From Acidobacterium sp. (GTDB lineage: Bacteria; Acidobacteriota; Terriglobia; Terriglobales; Acidobacteriaceae), in NCBI GenBank assembly GCA_003152595.1, contig PMAM01000365.1:1-9174 (forward strand): a stretch of DNA of 9,174 nucleotides, given 5' to 3'. This document shows positions 8,210 through 9,174 of this stretch, in pieces. Numbering within the stretch: the first letter of the stretch is position 1; each line of letters begins with the position of its first letter. The notes beneath the pieces are model-generated. The model did not search any database, had not been told where the DNA came from, and worked only from the letters and a program-made list of their open reading frames with translations. The position numbers were made by a program, and so were the translations under genes.

Positions 8210-9174
8210 CGGCGTCTTCCTCGCCATCTTCATCGAGAGCGACCGGCACGAAGGCCGACTCAGCGACACGACAGAGGGAATGCAGGTCGCAGAAGGTGCA
8301 GACCTTCGTGTCGCGAGGGGCAACTGCCGCCTCGCCGCGCAGGAACTCGTCGCCGAGGCTGGCCAGCGCACGCGCCCATTCATCGCGCATCGCGTCGGAA
8401 TAAGGATGCGTGATCAGCGCCTTCTTGCTGCGAATATCGGCGGAGAGCTGTGCGTGGGCATCGCGCACGCGGCCTTCGAAGTCGATCTTGCCGGAGCGGA
8501 TGCGCGCGAAGAGGATGCCGCTGACGTTCTCCACGTTTCCGTAGGTTGCATACAGCGGCAGCTGCGGGTCGTCGAGCCGGTCGCCGTCCCAGCTGGCCGT
8601 CGATACGTTGCCGGTCTTGTAGTCGAGCAGCAGACGGCTGCCGTCGGGCAGCTGGTCGATGCGATCGGCCCGCAGATTCAGCTTCAGGTCGCCGACGTGG
8701 ACGTCGTGGAGGCGCTGCTCGCACGATTCAACCGTGAAGGGCTGGCGGCCAGCCTCCAGCGCAAGCCAGTCGCCAATGCGAATCATCAGCCGGCGCTTCT
8801 CCGCTGCGAGGCAGGCCTGCTGCCAGGGATCGCCGCTCGCAGCATCGAACTGCGCCTGCATCGCGGCATCGATGTGCGCTTCCAGGATGCCCGGCAGCTG
8901 TTTTGTAGCAATGGCGGTGACAAGATCGTCGCGGCTGCGGATCGGAAGCGGATCGGTCGACGAAAACAAGCGCTGCATGACGGCATGGAGCAGCTTGCCT
9001 TTCTCCGATGGGCTGATGCCCCACTCACTTTCGTCGAGCGGCTCGGCTCGGAGACGCTTCGCGGCGAAAGCCTGAAACGGGCACGCGGCCTGGCGCTTCA
9101 GCACATCGGCGCCTCCCGCGTTTTGTTCCTGTGGCCACCGGAGAACGCCCGAGTCATCGGCGATGGAATCGAGC
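8202..9174 (-). CDS. addB: AddB-type nuclease subunit, C-terminal part (runs off the right edge)
   Basis: AddB is the second subunit of the AddAB break-resection complex; its C-terminal nuclease cuts the strand opposite to that cut by AddA. Only the last 323 residues are present. The frame is open to the window edge, and the GTG at 9104 is an internal valine (ADVLKRQAACPF), not a start. The remnant holds the iron-sulfur-framed nuclease: first cysteine in QAACPFQAF (codon 9083-9081), H in GKLLHAVMQ (8987-8985), D in LRADRID (8666-8664), D and K in LLLDYKTGN (8624-8622 and 8618-8616), QLPLY, then CTFCDLHSLC with cysteines at 8300-8298, 8291-8289 and 8273-8271. The C-x2-C-x5-C spacing equals that of the B. 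subtilis AddB cluster. The end is strongly acidic (DEDGEEDADD). The stop TGA at 8204-8202 overlaps addA by 8 bases. The missing helicase-like N-terminal part cannot be judged. Confidence 0.9.
   Translation of the reverse strand, partial: LDSIADDSGVLRWPQEQNAGGADVLKRQAACPFQAFAAKRLRAEPLDESEWGISPSEKGKLLHAVMQRLFSSTDPLPIRSRDDLVTAIATKQLPGILEAHIDAAMQAQFDAASGDPWQQACLAAEKRRLMIRIGDWLALEAGRQPFTVESCEQRLHDVHVGDLKLNLRADRIDQLPDGSRLLLDYKTGNVSTASWDGDRLDDPQLPLYATYGNVENVSGILFARIRSGKIDFEGRVRDAHAQLSADIRSKKALITHPYSDAMRDEWARALASLGDEFLRGEAAVAPRDTKVCTFCDLHSLCRVAESAFVPVALDEDGEEDADD
8217..8222 (-). promoter_or_regulatory. Ribosome binding site of addA inside the addB 3' end
   Basis: Read on the minus strand, GAGGAA stands 7 bases before the ATG at 8209. 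It lies within the codons for the acidic tail of AddB (EEDADD). This site settles the addA start against in-frame ATGs at 8227, 8233 and 8383, and with the overlapping stop suggests coupled translation of the two subunits. Confidence 0.7.

Noticed and set aside
8210..8383. N-terminal extension of addA to an upstream ATG at 8383.
   Set aside because: It lies entirely within addB coding sequence opposite no domain of its own, is compositionally unlike the rest, and a much better start with ribosome site is at 8209.
7781..8413. A 210-codon plus-strand frame opposite the start of addA and end of addB.
   Set aside because: It lies opposite well-conserved helicase and nuclease motifs, is R/H-rich and shows no domain. 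Many similar shadows cover the addA region.
1..9174. Search for a mobile element, CRISPR array, tRNA or defence island that might make this an undescribed system.
   Set aside because: AddA/UvrD-type helicases occur in some defence systems, but here the partner is an AddB nuclease with iron-sulfur cysteines and the neighbour is the pst operon. I saw no repeats, integrase or toxin-like small genes.

Overview
The window is about 9.2 kb of GC-rich DNA with two ordinary chromosomal gene blocks that converge near position 4650. No RNA gene, insertion sequence, CRISPR array, integrase or long repeat was seen. The wording of PstS (an AAGATFPYPIYSKWF opening and a GYVELIYALQN segment) and of PhoU resembles proteins I associate with soil Acidobacteriota. 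That lineage is a recollection-based inference, not a demonstrated assignment.

Plus strand, 51-4647: a high-affinity phosphate uptake operon in the order pstS-pstC-pstA-pstB-phoU. PstS catches phosphate outside the inner membrane, PstC and PstA form the channel, PstB supplies ATP hydrolysis, and PhoU links transporter state to phosphate signalling. From pstC onward the genes are tightly packed: gaps of 10 and 2 bases, then a one-base TAATG overlap between pstB and phoU. The exception is a 191-base gap after pstS. It holds a terminator-like hairpin followed by an AT-rich stretch, an arrangement that could make PstS in excess of the membrane subunits. No phoB/phoR-type regulator lies inside the window.

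Minus strand, 9174-4652: a two-gene recombination-repair operon, addB (3' part only, running off the right edge) followed by addA. AddA is a UvrD-type helicase with a C-terminal PD-(D/E)XK nuclease. The AddB remnant carries a second PD-(D/E)XK nuclease framed by the four cysteines of an iron-sulfur cluster. All key residues of both nucleases are present, so this looks like a working AddAB double-strand-break resection machine. addA starts inside the last codons of addB (8-base overlap) behind a good ribosome binding site.

The two operons meet tail to tail with only 4 bases between the phoU and addA stop codons and no visible terminator. No gap longer than 191 bases lacks a gene. I did not find a previously undescribed system here; the findings concern gene layout, start sites and possible regulation.
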